A stretch of DNA of 64,000 bases, from positions 1-64,000 of the forward strand of contig JAFMDF010000004.1 in the NCBI GenBank assembly GCA_017857395.1, in the 5' to 3' direction. A program made the translations under genes and the position numbers. Shown piece by piece: positions 55,455-63,258 of this stretch; position 1 is the stretch's first letter; each line of letters begins with the position of its first letter. The stretch is from Bacteroidota bacterium. GTDB taxonomy: Bacteria > Bacteroidota > Bacteroidia > Chitinophagales > Saprospiraceae. The notes below the pieces were generated by a model that was not told the origin of the DNA, ran no database searches, and worked only from the letters and a program-made list of their open reading frames with translations.

Positions 55455-56370
55455 ATCTCAAAATGTACGTAAGGAACTTCCATTACCGTCGAATGCCCAT
55501 TTCGATGTCCCCAATGTCCGTCTTCTCCATAAGCAGTTCCATGGTCGCTACAAATAATAGAAAAACAAGGCCCTTTCTTTAATAACGCTTCCATCAAAAT
55601 AGGCAATTGACTGTCAACATATCTTAATGCAGCAGCATGACTTTTTGTATACTCTGAACGGTCAAGTATTTTGATTTTAAATCCAAGATTTATGCTTGCA
55701 AAACGTTAGTTTTAACATTGATAATCAAATAGTTATATTTTTGTTAAGATTTTCTTAACAATTCACAAAACTTGACCGTTTCTAGTATATCATCAAAATT
55801 CGCTGTTTTACTATAAAAATAATTAGGTTGATGAATAGCCGAGACATTGATAAATAAACAAAATTTACGAGTTTCTTTTGCTACCCAGTTTGCTGCCAAT
55901 TTAAATTGATATTCCGTGGATTTCTTTTCTGTAACACCTGTTGCTACTGCCCAATAGCTTTCTTCAAAAAGACTAGGAAACTCTTGGCTTATTTTATTTT
56001 GTTTATTAAAAAATCCTACGCCTCCAATACAATTAGTCGCATAACCTCTATTACGCAAAGCGGTTATCAAATCATTTTCTTCAAAAGTAAAAGTGTCTAT
56101 TGCGGTGGATTCACTTCCATGAAAAGTAGTGGCAAATAATCTAGGCGTTATTTTAGTACCAATTTTGGTGGGTAAAAAACCTGCAAAAAAGGCTTTATGA
56201 GAAGGATAGGTAAAAGAACCTGGTGAATATCTTTTTTCCCAACCTGTACTCGGTAAATATTTTTGAAAATTTGGCAACTTTCCTTGTAAAAATTGCTCCT
56301 GTGCAACATCATATCGCAAGGAATCCAATACCATAAATAAAATATTCGATTGACCAATTATTGCTTTCAT
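55451..56370 (-). pseudogene. STM4013/SEN3800 family sulfatase-like hydrolase, interrupted by a MITE
   Basis: The N-terminal part (from the ATG at 56370) shows an alkaline-phosphatase/sulfatase fold: ILFMVLDSLRYDVAQ supplies the metal aspartate and SFTYPSHKAFFAGFLP the nucleophile region. The frame then stops at 55744 inside an inserted element. The C-terminal part is intact at 55451-55649 with SHAAALRYVDSQLP and CSDHGTAYGEDGHWGHRNGH, the metal-binding DH and HxxxGH. Deleting 140 bases (element plus one TA) gives ...NFDDTKSHAAALRYV in frame and a protein of about 259 residues. The ATG overlaps the TGA of the upstream HAD gene by one base. As read, no full-length protein can be made. Confidence 0.88.
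55650..55787. mobile_element. 138-bp MITE with TA target duplication inside the STM4013-like gene
   Basis: The ends read TACTCTGAACGGTCAAG and, inverted, TACTAGAAACGGTCAAG, then TTTTG on both sides with small offsets, giving about 25-base terminal inverted repeats. Each end is flanked by TA (55648-55649 and 55788-55789). The interior has no coding capacity but an inner hairpin (TTGTTAAGATTTTCTTAACA). TA target choice points to an IS630/Tc1-mariner-type transposase acting in trans. Precise removal restores the host reading frame. Confidence 0.82.
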
Positions 56371-57029
56371 CACTTCCATTTATTTAATACGCTATTCAGC
56401 ATAGTTAAGGAAGTTATTTGAGCCACTTTTTTATGATTGATTGGTTGAGGATTTTTTGTCAAATGAATGGCATACCAACCTGCATTTTTAGCTCCTAAAA
56501 TATCGTTTTCCCAATGGTCGCCAATCATGCAAAAAGTAGTAGCTGTTTTAAACGATTGTTCCACCAATTCAAACGCCCTTAACTCAGGTTTTTTATAACC
56601 TAGTTTTTCTGAAATGAAAATATGACTAGTTGGAAAAAATTGATTTAAACCTGTTTGAGCAATTTTTTTGGATTGATTGTCTACTCCACCATTGGTAAAT
56701 AAGATGCATTCATACTCTTTTTGTAAAGTTGATAAGACCCTATTAGTTGCCTTATTAATCCTCACAAAATTGCCAATATTTTTGCTAATTAATGACCAGA
56801 TTGTTGTTGCTTTGGTAGGAATTGCTAGGAAGGTTTGTAGCCATTTACAAAAGGGAATTCTATCGGAGTGTCCTTGTTCGTCTTGCTGTTCGATAGCTAC
56901 CCTTTGCGAAGTAGATAATTGTAATTTAAAAAGATGCTCAATACAATCCAACATCGCTTGGTCTCGAAATAGAAGGGTATTATCTAAATCAAAAACAAGT
57001 TTAATTTTTTGGGTATTAAGTATATTCAA
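56370..57029 (-). CDS. HAD family hydrolase, first gene of the STM4011-4015 cluster
   Basis: This 219-residue protein has the HAD nucleophile motif VFDLDNTLLFRD at residues 12-23, the motif II region ILFTNGG near 109, the motif III lysine in GYKKPELRAF near 144 and the motif IV acids GDHWENDILG near 170. It is probably a phosphatase of the YjjG/NagD-like subclass. Its TGA overlaps the ATG of the sulfatase-like gene (TGATG), indicating translational coupling and a shared role. The start is TTG. Confidence 0.85.
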   Translation of the reverse strand: MNILNTQKIKLVFDLDNTLLFRDQAMLDCIEHLFKLQLSTSQRVAIEQQDEQGHSDRIPFCKWLQTFLAIPTKATTIWSLISKNIGNFVRINKATNRVLSTLQKEYECILFTNGGVDNQSKKIAQTGLNQFFPTSHIFISEKLGYKKPELRAFELVEQSFKTATTFCMIGDHWENDILGAKNAGWYAIHLTKNPQPINHKKVAQITSLTMLNSVLNKWK

Positions 57030-57150
57030 GAGCTGGTTGATTTACGTCAAGAGTTGAACAATCACTCTTCAAAGGTAAACCAAAGTGAATTAATTTGCAA
57101 TATTTTGCGACTTAAATTTTGTAATTTCATTTTTTTGATTACAAAAAATA

Positions 57151-57756
57151 TTATTTTTCAAAAATGCCAAAGAACTCATTTCCTGACCGAGGCTTAATAG
57201 AATTATAACAAGCCTCAAAAGTTGTTACTTTAAAATAAGGTGTAAGATATGCTAAGTAGTCTTCCTTCGTTCCACCAAAGGGGCGTTTAGAAGTACCAAT
57301 AATAAGTGGAATATCAAACCATAAGCCCACTAATTTTCCTCCATCGACCAATAAATTGGCCATTTTTTGAGCATAAGCAGTTCTATTTTCTGTAGTCGGT
57401 TCAAAGGAGCAAAAGAAGGTCTGTTCAATAATTAAATCATACTGTCCTTTGTGCTCAAAAAAATTACCCAATAAAAGTTGTTTCGCTGGAAAATCAGGCA
57501 CTCGTTCTTGAAGTGCCTTTAATGGAATTTCCGAAATATCTAGAACATGGACATTTTTAAATCCTTGCTGCCATAAATATTCTGCTTCGTAGGCATTGCC
57601 TGCTCCAGGAATTAAGATTTTTAAATTCTTATTGTCCAACTGGTCAATGTATGTTTTTAGTGGTGTGGATGGGTAGCCGATGTCCCAACCTGTTTGGTTT
57701 TCTTGGTATCTATTTGTCCAGAATTCTTTTTCTTGACTGGTATTTTGATTATTCAA
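57151..57756 (-). CDS. TPMT-family thiol/halide methyltransferase
   Basis: This 201-residue SAM-dependent enzyme resembles thiopurine S-methyltransferase relatives. FWTNRYQENQTGWDIGYPST forms the family N-terminus. ILIPGAGNAYEAEYLWQQG is the SAM-binding loop near residue 48, followed by VHVLDISEIPL. DLIIEQTFFCSF near 105 and GKLVGLWFD near 139 complete the core. Bacterial members methylate thiols, halides or metalloid anions. It overlaps the upstream VIT gene by 8 bases, so the two are co-transcribed. It is separated from the HAD gene by 121 bases, and its link to that cluster is uncertain. The start codon is TTG. Confidence 0.9.
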   Translation of the reverse strand: MNNQNTSQEKEFWTNRYQENQTGWDIGYPSTPLKTYIDQLDNKNLKILIPGAGNAYEAEYLWQQGFKNVHVLDISEIPLKALQERVPDFPAKQLLLGNFFEHKGQYDLIIEQTFFCSFEPTTENRTAYAQKMANLLVDGGKLVGLWFDIPLIIGTSKRPFGGTKEDYLAYLTPYFKVTTFEACYNSIKPRSGNEFFGIFEK

Positions 57757-59908
57757 TGAATAGTAATTTTAAGTTTTTCTGACCTTGACTTGTTTGTATA
57801 TTAAAGAAATAAATGCCCTTTTCTGCCAATTGTTCATTTTGATTTGCTCCATTCCAAATAAACTGGAAATCTTTTTCTCCGCTATTAACTTGTGGGTTAA
57901 ATGTTTTAACAACTCTCCCTAATATATCATAAATATGGAATGAGATTTCTTTAGTATTTACTTTTTCACTAAGGCTTACTTTAATGGTTGTTTGTTCCCT
58001 AAAAGGATTTGGACTGGCAGTTATTTGAATTAAAGAATCAAGTAGGACTTCGCTAGTTGCGACCACTTGTTCTATATCCGTTTCATCTTCGCAATTTGTA
58101 CAAACCTCTCCACCTTGTTCTACTTCTAAAGCAAGAAATGCGGTGTATAAAGATAATACTCGATTGGCGATACTAAATTGCACGATTTCACTAATTGTTG
58201 CATTGTCTTGTACGGTTCTTTCCAAATTATTGACATGATTTCCTGCCCAAATAGTCGCCGTTTTTTCAGCTGCTAAATTTGAATTACTTTGGGTGATTTC
58301 AAAATCACCATTATACAATTTATCGGATACTAGCCCACTAGCTTGGACGATAAATGGAAAGATGCCTTGGTATTGACCAACTTGAACAAATGCTCGATTA
58401 AGTGGAATTAAGCCATTATCTCTTCGATTGGAATAACGATTATAACAAAAACCATTTTCCAAAGTCGTATGAATATCCATTTGCCCCTTTTGTGCGCTTA
58501 TTTCTGTTAATAATTGTTCTCCGATTAAAGCAAAATTCCCATCATCTCTTACATTACTATAATTAGCAGCCGTTAATCGACTAATGTTGGTATAGAAATA
58601 TTGATTGCCCGAATACGGTTGATTCCCCAGCCAATATCTCCCATAATTTAAATCTTGATAATCTAATACATTAACAGGAATTAATTGATTGCCCATTTGT
58701 TCGGTAATCTCCTGCAATAATAAATTGTCGCCATCCAAATCTCTAAATTGATTGGCATTTGAAATCAATAATAAAGAAGCATTCGTTGGGTTTATCTTAG
58801 CAAATTCAACTGCTTTAAAAAATAGGCTTGGTTGATTACTATAGAGTTGTAAGGAACCAAGGTCTATATTGTCAAAAGCAGCGTCTATATTTTGGGCGCT
58901 CCCACTTATCCAAGTATCACTTAAGTTAGGCATTGCAGGGTTAGAAGTAATGATATTAAAAGAATCATTGACCGTCAGTTGTTTTTTCAATTGAGAAGCT
59001 ATTTCAGACAACACTTGTTGAATAGGCATCGTGCTATTATTGGGTATGTAATCCAACATAATAGCAACTTTGGTGTATTCATCTTTTGCAATAGAGAAAA
59101 CTTCAGAAGGCAAAAAGGCTAATTGATAAAAATATTCTGTTCCTTTTTGTAATTGACTGAAATATATTCCTTCTTTTAAAGGAGATTTAAAAGCAAAATC
59201 AATACTATTAATGTCCCCAATAGGTACAGAGGCTAGATGAAAAGCCCCTAAATTAGGATGCTGGACTGCTTCAAATATGGTCGCTGGTAATTGCAATAAT
59301 TCAGGGTTCTCCCATTCATTTTCTGTAAAAGCTTGAATTTGAATTTTTTCTAAGGGTACTTTAGAGGTTTTCAAAAATTGAATAGGTAAATTAACAGAAA
59401 TATGGTCTGTCGTAAAATCAGCGGGCATTAAGTAAGTTACTTTAACCCTTCTGGTCGAATCCGATTCCATTGGAAAAATTCTCAACTGATATTGAGTAGC
59501 ACTTTCTTTGTATAAAATAGAAGGGTCTCTATTTCTTCCCACAATATCTTCATAAATAGTAGCCGCTGTCCACTTATCTATAATTTTTGCTTGAATAATA
59601 TCTTCTCCTATCCACAACCAAGAATCATGTACGATAGCATTTTCTGGTAAGGTGAAATTTAAAACAGCTTCTAGGTTAACACCTTCTTGATTGGCAAAGA
59701 AAGATGATTTGGCAGAAACCGTTAAATACATACCGACTTCCATGTAAACACCCCGAGGATGAATAGTGAAACTCGCTTCTTCAATAGTACCTTGGTCGTC
59801 TTGCCACCGAATTTGAGGATTTAAGACGGTAATATTATCTAGTGCTTTGATTGTTGTAAAAGAAAGGCAAAATAGGAGGCATAAAAATGGGGTGAACTTG
59901 TTTTTCAT
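57749..59908 (-). CDS. T9SS-secreted VIT-domain protein
   Basis: This 719-residue protein has a signal peptide (FLCLLFCLSFTTIKA). A VIT (inter-alpha-trypsin) domain lies at about residues 35-175 (FTLPENAIVHDSWLWIGEDI, KWTAATIYEDIVGRNRDPSI). A degenerate von Willebrand A-like region follows near 280-460 (YTKVAIMLDYIPNNS), lacking a clear MIDAS motif. The last 80 residues are a T9SS type A sorting domain (ITASPNPFREQTTIKVSLSE, EKGIYFFNIQTSQGQ). It is probably exported to the cell surface. Its stop overlaps the methyltransferase start by 8 bases. Confidence 0.9.
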   Translation of the reverse strand: MKNKFTPFLCLLFCLSFTTIKALDNITVLNPQIRWQDDQGTIEEASFTIHPRGVYMEVGMYLTVSAKSSFFANQEGVNLEAVLNFTLPENAIVHDSWLWIGEDIIQAKIIDKWTAATIYEDIVGRNRDPSILYKESATQYQLRIFPMESDSTRRVKVTYLMPADFTTDHISVNLPIQFLKTSKVPLEKIQIQAFTENEWENPELLQLPATIFEAVQHPNLGAFHLASVPIGDINSIDFAFKSPLKEGIYFSQLQKGTEYFYQLAFLPSEVFSIAKDEYTKVAIMLDYIPNNSTMPIQQVLSEIASQLKKQLTVNDSFNIITSNPAMPNLSDTWISGSAQNIDAAFDNIDLGSLQLYSNQPSLFFKAVEFAKINPTNASLLLISNANQFRDLDGDNLLLQEITEQMGNQLIPVNVLDYQDLNYGRYWLGNQPYSGNQYFYTNISRLTAANYSNVRDDGNFALIGEQLLTEISAQKGQMDIHTTLENGFCYNRYSNRRDNGLIPLNRAFVQVGQYQGIFPFIVQASGLVSDKLYNGDFEITQSNSNLAAEKTATIWAGNHVNNLERTVQDNATISEIVQFSIANRVLSLYTAFLALEVEQGGEVCTNCEDETDIEQVVATSEVLLDSLIQITASPNPFREQTTIKVSLSEKVNTKEISFHIYDILGRVVKTFNPQVNSGEKDFQFIWNGANQNEQLAEKGIYFFNIQTSQGQKNLKLLFIE

Positions 59909-60214
59909 GATGGGTGCTGTTAACTGGTTATAAAATGCTACTAAAGAATTTGTATATACCTTGTTTTACAAGTTATGCTTTCTTATAATGCTTTGCCTTT
60001 CCAATAGGTCGTGTAATGCTGACTTTGTCAGCTTACTTGCAGAATTAAGTACGAGGTTTAGTATCTAAATCCTACTTCATCAGAAATCTCCCAATCCACC
60101 CACCAAATACGACAACCCACCTTTTTTATACTAGCAAAACCCTCTTTTCTCCAACATTTTTGAGGTAATGTTATTTAAGAATTACCCGATTGTTTAATTA
60201 AAAATTACCCAAAA
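59909..60214. other. Divergent spacer before the TonB-dependent receptor
   Basis: No gene or RNA is seen. It must contain promoters for the VIT gene and the receptor. The receptor ATG is preceded by an A/T-rich stretch with a repeated AATTACCC word. Confidence 0.4.
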
Positions 60215-62617
60215 ATGAGAAATCGTTTGTTGATTGTATGCGTAATGTTGGCCTTATTTGCCACAACGAGTATTGCCCAAACAACCCAAAATGTCAAAGG
60301 AACTATCCTTGATAAACAATCTGAAATGCCCTTAATCGGAGCAACGATTGAATTATTAGACACCGACAATGGAACCGTAACTGACATTGATGGTTATTTC
60401 CGCTTAGAGAATGTGCCAGTAGGCAGACAGTCTTTTCGAGTCAGTTATTTAGGCTATAATTCCATCACTTTACCGAATATGGAAGTGCGAGCTGGAAAGG
60501 AATTACTACTGGAGATTGCTTTAGAAGAATCCGTTGAAAAACTAGCTGAAATAGTCGTAACGGCAGAAGTTGCAAAAGACAAAGCCCAAAATGAATTGGC
60601 AACTTTATCTGCCAGAACTTTTAGCGTAGAGGACGTAACTCGTTATTCTGGTGGGCGAAGTGATGTTGCACGTTTAGCGGCTAACTTTGCTGGCGTTAGT
60701 ACGTCTGATGATAGTCGAAATGATATTGTGATTAGAGGTAATTCTCCAAGTGGCGTTTTGTGGCGATTAGAAGGTGTCCCGATTCCCAATCCAAACCATT
60801 TTTCTACCTTAGGCACAACAGGCGGCCCTGTTTCTGCTTTGAACCCGAATCTTTTAAAAAATTCTGATTTTATCACCTCTGCTTTCCCTGCTGAATATGG
60901 GAATGCTTTAGCGGGTGTGTTCGATTTAGGCTTTAGAAGTGGCAATCGAGATGAACATGAATTTATGTTTCAAACAGGTGCAGTTAGTGGTATTGAAGCG
61001 ATGGCAGAGGGACCGATTAATCAAGCAAAAGGTAGTTCCTATTTAGTGGCAGGTCGGTATGCTTTTACAGGCTTGGCGACTACTTTAGGTTTAGATATTG
61101 GTACGAACGCTGTACCAAATTACCGTGACCTTGCTTTTAAAATTGATTTTGGTAAAACTAAAATTGGTAAGCTAACCTTATTTGGTATTGGAGGTTCAAG
61201 TGATATTGATTTTTTACACGATGAAGTAGACGAAACTGATTTATTTGCCGCAGCGGATGAAGATGCCTATGCGACTTCTCAATTTGGGGTTGTTGGCTTG
61301 AAACATAATTTATTAATTGATGATAAAACTTACGTTAGAACGATTGTATCTTTTTCCACCGCAGGTAATGTTTTTGACCAATTTCGCTTTTTTAATATGG
61401 ATACAGACGAAGAGAAAAGAATCAAATATTTTGAAACCGATAATACCGAAAACCGCATCTCCTTTTCTTCTTTTGTCAATCGGAAATTTAATGCTAAATG
61501 GACGATTCGAGCAGGTGTTTTAGTAGAAAAATTTAATAGTAATTTAAGTGCCAATACCAGAGAAAATCGACCTGATAGAGATGAAGATGGAAATCCAGAT
61601 TGGGCAACCCTTTATGATTTTGATGGCAATGCTACTTTAGCGCAAGTGTATGCCCAAACGCAGTATAAACTTTCTAAGAAATGGACGTTAAATGCTGGGC
61701 TACATCTCCAATATTATGATTTAAACGAAAAAACAGCAGTAGAACCAAGGGCTGCGGTAAACTACCACGTTAATGAAAATCAAACCATTAATTTGGGCTA
61801 TGGTTTACACCACCAAACTCAACCGATTCCGATTCAATTATTAGAAGAAGAAATACGCTCAGGCGTTTTTGAACAGACTAATATAGATTTAGATTTCACC
61901 CAAAGTCATCATTTTGTTTTGGGATATGATGTTAAATTGGGCAATAACTGGCGGACTAAATTAGAAGCCTATTATCAAGATATTAATAAGGTGCCTGTGG
62001 AACGATTTACTAGTAGTTTTTCTATTTTGAATATCGGTGATGATTTTGGTTTTCCAGAAGATGTTTTTAATCTAGAAAATACAGGAACGGGTTCTAATCG
62101 AGGTATTGAATTAACTATTGAACGTTTTTTTAGCAAAGGCTTTTACAGCTTAATTACCACTTCTATTTTTGATTCTAAATACAAAGGTAGCGATGGTATT
62201 GAACGAAATACCGCTTTCAATAATGGATATGTGGTCAATATTTTAGCAGGGAAAGAATTCAAATTTAAACCAGAAAGTCGCTATACTTTTACTTTTGATA
62301 CGAAATTAACGACTGCTGGTGGTCGATATTATACGCCTACAAATTTAGCGCAATCTAAACTAGAACAAAGAGAAGTTAAGCAAGAGGAACTAGCTTTTTC
62401 CGAGCGGTTTGACCCGTATTTTAGGTTTGATGTAAAATTTGGGTTTAAAGTAAACAGTAAAAAACGCAAAGTCTCTCATCAGTTTTTTATGGATATTCAA
62501 AACGTAACGAATCGAGAAAATATCTTTGCTCGACGTTATAACCGACAAACAAATCAAGTGAACAATGCTTATCAATTAGGCTTTTTTCCTGACTTTATGT
62601 ATCGGATTCAGTTTTAG
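60215..62617 (+). CDS. TonB-dependent outer-membrane receptor
   Basis: This 800-residue receptor has a signal peptide (LLIVCVMLALFATTSIAQ). A carboxypeptidase-regulatory-like domain lies at about residues 27-105 (GTILDKQSEMPLIGATIELL, YFRLENVPVGRQSF), a plug domain at about 125-240 (DDSRNDIVIRGNSPSGVLWR), and a 22-strand type beta-barrel ends in an aromatic residue before the terminal F (DFMYRIQF). No SusD partner follows, so a peptide, siderophore or metal ligand is more likely than a polysaccharide. It is followed by a word-repeat array. Confidence 0.92.
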   Translation: MRNRLLIVCVMLALFATTSIAQTTQNVKGTILDKQSEMPLIGATIELLDTDNGTVTDIDGYFRLENVPVGRQSFRVSYLGYNSITLPNMEVRAGKELLLEIALEESVEKLAEIVVTAEVAKDKAQNELATLSARTFSVEDVTRYSGGRSDVARLAANFAGVSTSDDSRNDIVIRGNSPSGVLWRLEGVPIPNPNHFSTLGTTGGPVSALNPNLLKNSDFITSAFPAEYGNALAGVFDLGFRSGNRDEHEFMFQTGAVSGIEAMAEGPINQAKGSSYLVAGRYAFTGLATTLGLDIGTNAVPNYRDLAFKIDFGKTKIGKLTLFGIGGSSDIDFLHDEVDETDLFAAADEDAYATSQFGVVGLKHNLLIDDKTYVRTIVSFSTAGNVFDQFRFFNMDTDEEKRIKYFETDNTENRISFSSFVNRKFNAKWTIRAGVLVEKFNSNLSANTRENRPDRDEDGNPDWATLYDFDGNATLAQVYAQTQYKLSKKWTLNAGLHLQYYDLNEKTAVEPRAAVNYHVNENQTINLGYGLHHQTQPIPIQLLEEEIRSGVFEQTNIDLDFTQSHHFVLGYDVKLGNNWRTKLEAYYQDINKVPVERFTSSFSILNIGDDFGFPEDVFNLENTGTGSNRGIELTIERFFSKGFYSLITTSIFDSKYKGSDGIERNTAFNNGYVVNILAGKEFKFKPESRYTFTFDTKLTTAGGRYYTPTNLAQSKLEQREVKQEELAFSERFDPYFRFDVKFGFKVNSKKRKVSHQFFMDIQNVTNRENIFARRYNRQTNQVNNAYQLGFFPDFMYRIQF

Positions 62618-62775
62618 TGATGAGTTATAAGTGGTGAGTTATGAATAGGGTTCAGAAGCACAATTTAATGTTTGTCAATAAAATAATTTCGAGTAGCGTT
62701 AAAAAATGGCTAATATTCTGTAGTTTGTCACTAAATCAAAAAAATTATAACTCATCATTCATCACTCATAACTAA
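62618..62775. repeat. Word-repeat arrays flanking the receptor-ABA4 spacer
   Basis: GTGATGAGTTATAAGTGGTG with further near-copies begins at the receptor stop. An inverted array (ATAACTCATCATTCATCACT...) lies at 62745-62774, ending 6 bases before the next ATG. The arms pair imperfectly. Confidence 0.5.
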
Positions 62776-62780
62776 AAAAG

Positions 62781-63194
62781 ATGACACCAGCACTTGTATT
62801 CTCTATCTGTAGTCAATTGGTTTTGCCTCAATGGTTATTAATGATAGTCGCGCCAAAATGGAAATGGACGCAAAAGTTAGTCGCTTCTCGGATTATTCCT
62901 TTTATACTAGCGATCGTTTACGCTTACTATATCCTAACTTCTTTTGGAAGTGCAGAAGGTGGTGGATTTGGAACTCTAGAGGAAGTGATGCAATTGTTTA
63001 CGGTAGAAGGCATGGTGTTAGCAGGCTGGATTCATTACTTGGCTTTTGATTTATTAATCGGCAGTTGGGTATTGACGACTGCGCAGAAAAAAGGAATTCA
63101 TCACGCTTTGGTGATTCCTTGCTTGATTGGTTGTTTTATATTAGGCCCAATCGGCTTTTTAGTCTTCTGGGCAATTTGTAAGTTTAAAGAATAG
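62781..63194 (+). CDS. ABA4-like family membrane protein
   Basis: This 137-residue protein has four predicted membrane helices and the ABA4/DUF4281 motifs FSICSQLVLPQWLLMIVAPK, LFTVEGMVLAGWIHYLAFDL and LGPIGFLVFW. In plants ABA4 acts in neoxanthin formation; bacterial relatives are often near carotenoid genes, but none are visible here. The conserved HYLAFDL stretch is intact. It is probably an inner-membrane protein of unknown function. Confidence 0.9.
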   Translation: MTPALVFSICSQLVLPQWLLMIVAPKWKWTQKLVASRIIPFILAIVYAYYILTSFGSAEGGGFGTLEEVMQLFTVEGMVLAGWIHYLAFDLLIGSWVLTTAQKKGIHHALVIPCLIGCFILGPIGFLVFWAICKFKE

Positions 63195-63197
63195 CAG

Positions 63198-63239
63198 TTA
63201 TACACATAGTTATCCACAGATGTTTATAAGTGTGGATTA
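63198..63239. promoter_or_regulatory. Cluster of DnaA-box-like sites
   Basis: TTATACACA (63198-63206) and TTATCCACA (63210-63218, the exact consensus) lie in tandem with 3 bases between them. TGTGGATTA (63231-63239) is a one-mismatch box on the other strand. The cluster sits in the 64-base gap before the next gene. It may regulate that gene, titrate DnaA, or belong to an origin. Confidence 0.4.
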
Positions 63240-63258
63240 GTACTTTAAAATTTAAACA

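Noticed and set aside
55648-55789. Four-base TATA target duplication for the MITE
   Set aside because: With TATA as the target, removal would shift the frame. Only a TA duplication restores the sulfatase frame.
55744-56379. Sulfatase-like ORF as a complete short gene
   Set aside because: It lacks the DH and HxxxGH metal motifs, which are found intact just beyond the inserted element, so it is a fragment of an interrupted gene.
56677-57057. Plus-strand ORF of 126 codons opposite the HAD gene
   Set aside because: It is antisense to intact HAD motifs and its composition is not protein-like.
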